This document shows, one piece after another, positions 6,638-7,186 of a DNA stretch of 7,186 nucleotides. The notes below the pieces were generated by a model. That model saw nothing but the letters and a program-made list of their open reading frames with translations, made no database searches and was not told the DNA's origin. Position 1 is the first letter of the stretch, and every line of letters starts with the position of its first letter. The translations under genes were made by a program, and so were the position numbers. Source of the DNA: Planctomycetota bacterium (GTDB taxonomy: Bacteria > Planctomycetota > Phycisphaerae > FEN-1346); the NCBI GenBank assembly GCA_026387055.1, contig JAPLML010000125.1, positions 1 to 7,186 of the forward strand. The letters run 5' to 3'.

Positions 6638-6644
6638 CTCCTTT
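6638..6644 (-). promoter_or_regulatory. Ribosome binding site of hsp20-lon
   Basis: On the minus strand AAAGGAG lies 6 bases before the ATG at 6631. It is the strongest initiation signal in this gene. There is no start with such a signal at the Lon part, so the Hsp20 portion must be translated as its N-terminus. Confidence 0.8.
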
Positions 6645-6667
6645 ATGAGGGGCAGATACCTCCCTCC

Positions 6668-6696
6668 ACTATAGTCATTTGCGCGGCGAGGGGCAA
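6668..6696 (-). promoter_or_regulatory. Sigma70-type promoter of hsp20-lon
   Basis: On the minus strand TTGCCC (6696-6691, 4 of 6 to the -35 consensus) and TATAGT (6673-6668, 5 of 6 to the -10) are separated by exactly 17 bases. Transcription would begin near 6661, giving a leader of about 30 bases. I saw no CIRCE-type inverted repeat, so heat control by HrcA is not supported. Confidence 0.6.
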
Positions 6697-6714
6697 TATG
6701 GCAGACTTCAGAAA

Positions 6715-6741
6715 GGCGGGAACCGGTTGCCGGTTCCCGCC
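6715..6741 (-). terminator. Intrinsic terminator of hsp20
   Basis: A perfect 12-bp stem (GGCGGGAACCGG, 6715-6726, with its complement 6730-6741) closes a 3-base loop. It begins 7 bases after the hsp20 stop and on the minus strand is followed by TTTC. The short T-run is modest but the stem is very stable. It should separate hsp20 transcription from lon. Confidence 0.75.
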
Positions 6742-6748
6742 GTTGTTG

Positions 6749-7171
6749 TCATTCCCCGCGGATTTGCACCTTGCGCGGCTTGGCCTCGGCTTTCTTGGGC
6801 AGGCGGATCTCCAGGACGCCGGCGTGGGCCTTGGCCTCGACGTTCTGGGCGTCGACCGGGGCCGGGAGCGCCAGCGTGCGCGTGAACGCGCCGTAGCGCC
6901 GCTCCACGCGCAGGTAGTTGTGGCCTTCGGTCTCCTTGCCGTCGCGTTTCTCGCCCCGGATGGTGAGCACGTCGCCGGTGACAGAGATATCGAGATCCTT
7001 GGGCTCGATTCCGGGAATCTCGACGTTCACGAGGACGGCGTCGTCGGTCTCCGCCATGTCGAGGGGGGGCGACCATTCCGCCAGGCCGAACGGCTCGGCG
7101 GTGCTCGACCAGAACCGGTTCAGGAGCTCGTTCATCTCGTCGCGCAGGGAGGCCAGCGTGGCCCCCGGCAT
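6749..7171 (-). CDS. Small heat-shock protein, Hsp20/alpha-crystallin family
   Basis: The protein has 140 residues from the ATG at 7171. Hsp20 proteins are ATP-independent chaperones that hold unfolding proteins in the cytoplasm as large oligomers. The alpha-crystallin domain runs from W33-x-P-x-x-D38 through VNVEIPGIEPKDLDISV, LTIRGEKR, and YGAFTRTLALP to the family motif A113-x4-G118-V-L with EIRLPK. A V135-Q-I137 segment near the end corresponds to the C-terminal I-x-I motif used in oligomer assembly. It is thus complete at its C-terminus, unlike the Hsp20 part fused to Lon. The frame stays open upstream to the window edge (Y-R-G-R-T before the Met) and no ribosome site is visible in the 15 bases available, so the true start may lie outside the window. 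It is followed by its own terminator and then by lon on the same strand. Confidence 0.88.
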   Translation of the reverse strand: MPGATLASLRDEMNELLNRFWSSTAEPFGLAEWSPPLDMAETDDAVLVNVEIPGIEPKDLDISVTGDVLTIRGEKRDGKETEGHNYLRVERRYGAFTRTLALPAPVDAQNVEAKAHAGVLEIRLPKKAEAKPRKVQIRGE

Positions 7172-7186
7172 CGTGCGGCCGCGATA

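Overview
The window comes from a GC-rich bacterium. Signal-peptide DUF1566 proteins, a clustered Hsp20/Lon locus and dispersed palindromic repeats between genes would fit an environmental Gram-negative lineage such as Planctomycetota. That placement is an inference with low confidence, because no rRNA or tRNA is present to anchor it.

Layout, left to right. Positions 1-70 may hold the Pro/Gly-rich 3' end of an upstream gene. A secreted protein with two DUF1566 units follows at 157-1371 (+). The 425 bases of 1372-1796 have no intact gene; they hold an orphan C-terminal reading fragment, a 'CATTCC...GGAAT' dispersed repeat, a second palindromic repeat and a possible promoter. A two-gene unit occupies 1797-3782 (+): a small protein with a winged-helix-like segment and a zinc ribbon, then, 24 bases later, a membrane-anchored coiled-coil protein ending in a GIY-YIG (T5orf172/MUG113-type) nuclease-like domain. 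From 3783 to 4000 lie the decayed 3' end of an HTH antitoxin-like gene (-), an inverted copy of the second repeat, and a hairpin that probably ends lon. Leftward on the minus strand are a lon gene (6631-4001) with its own promoter and ribosome site, a terminator, and an hsp20 gene (about 7171-6749) that may start beyond the window.

Two points stand out. First, the lon product begins with about 116 residues of a small heat-shock protein (alpha-crystallin) domain, joined in frame to a Lon N-domain that has lost its first strand. Each partner is cut at the join: the Hsp20 lacks its last strands and the Lon lacks its first ~30 residues. The Walker motifs and the Ser-Lys protease dyad are intact. 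Second, the 1797-3782 pair looks like a small accessory module. Its bases are visibly less GC-rich than the flanks, inverted copies of one repeat bracket it, and gene debris lies on both sides. Its function is unknown; a role in mobile-element conflict is possible but unproven.

The hsp20 and hsp20-lon genes both belong to protein quality control (holding unfolded proteins and degrading them). The terminator between them and a good sigma70-type promoter before lon suggest that they are transcribed separately.
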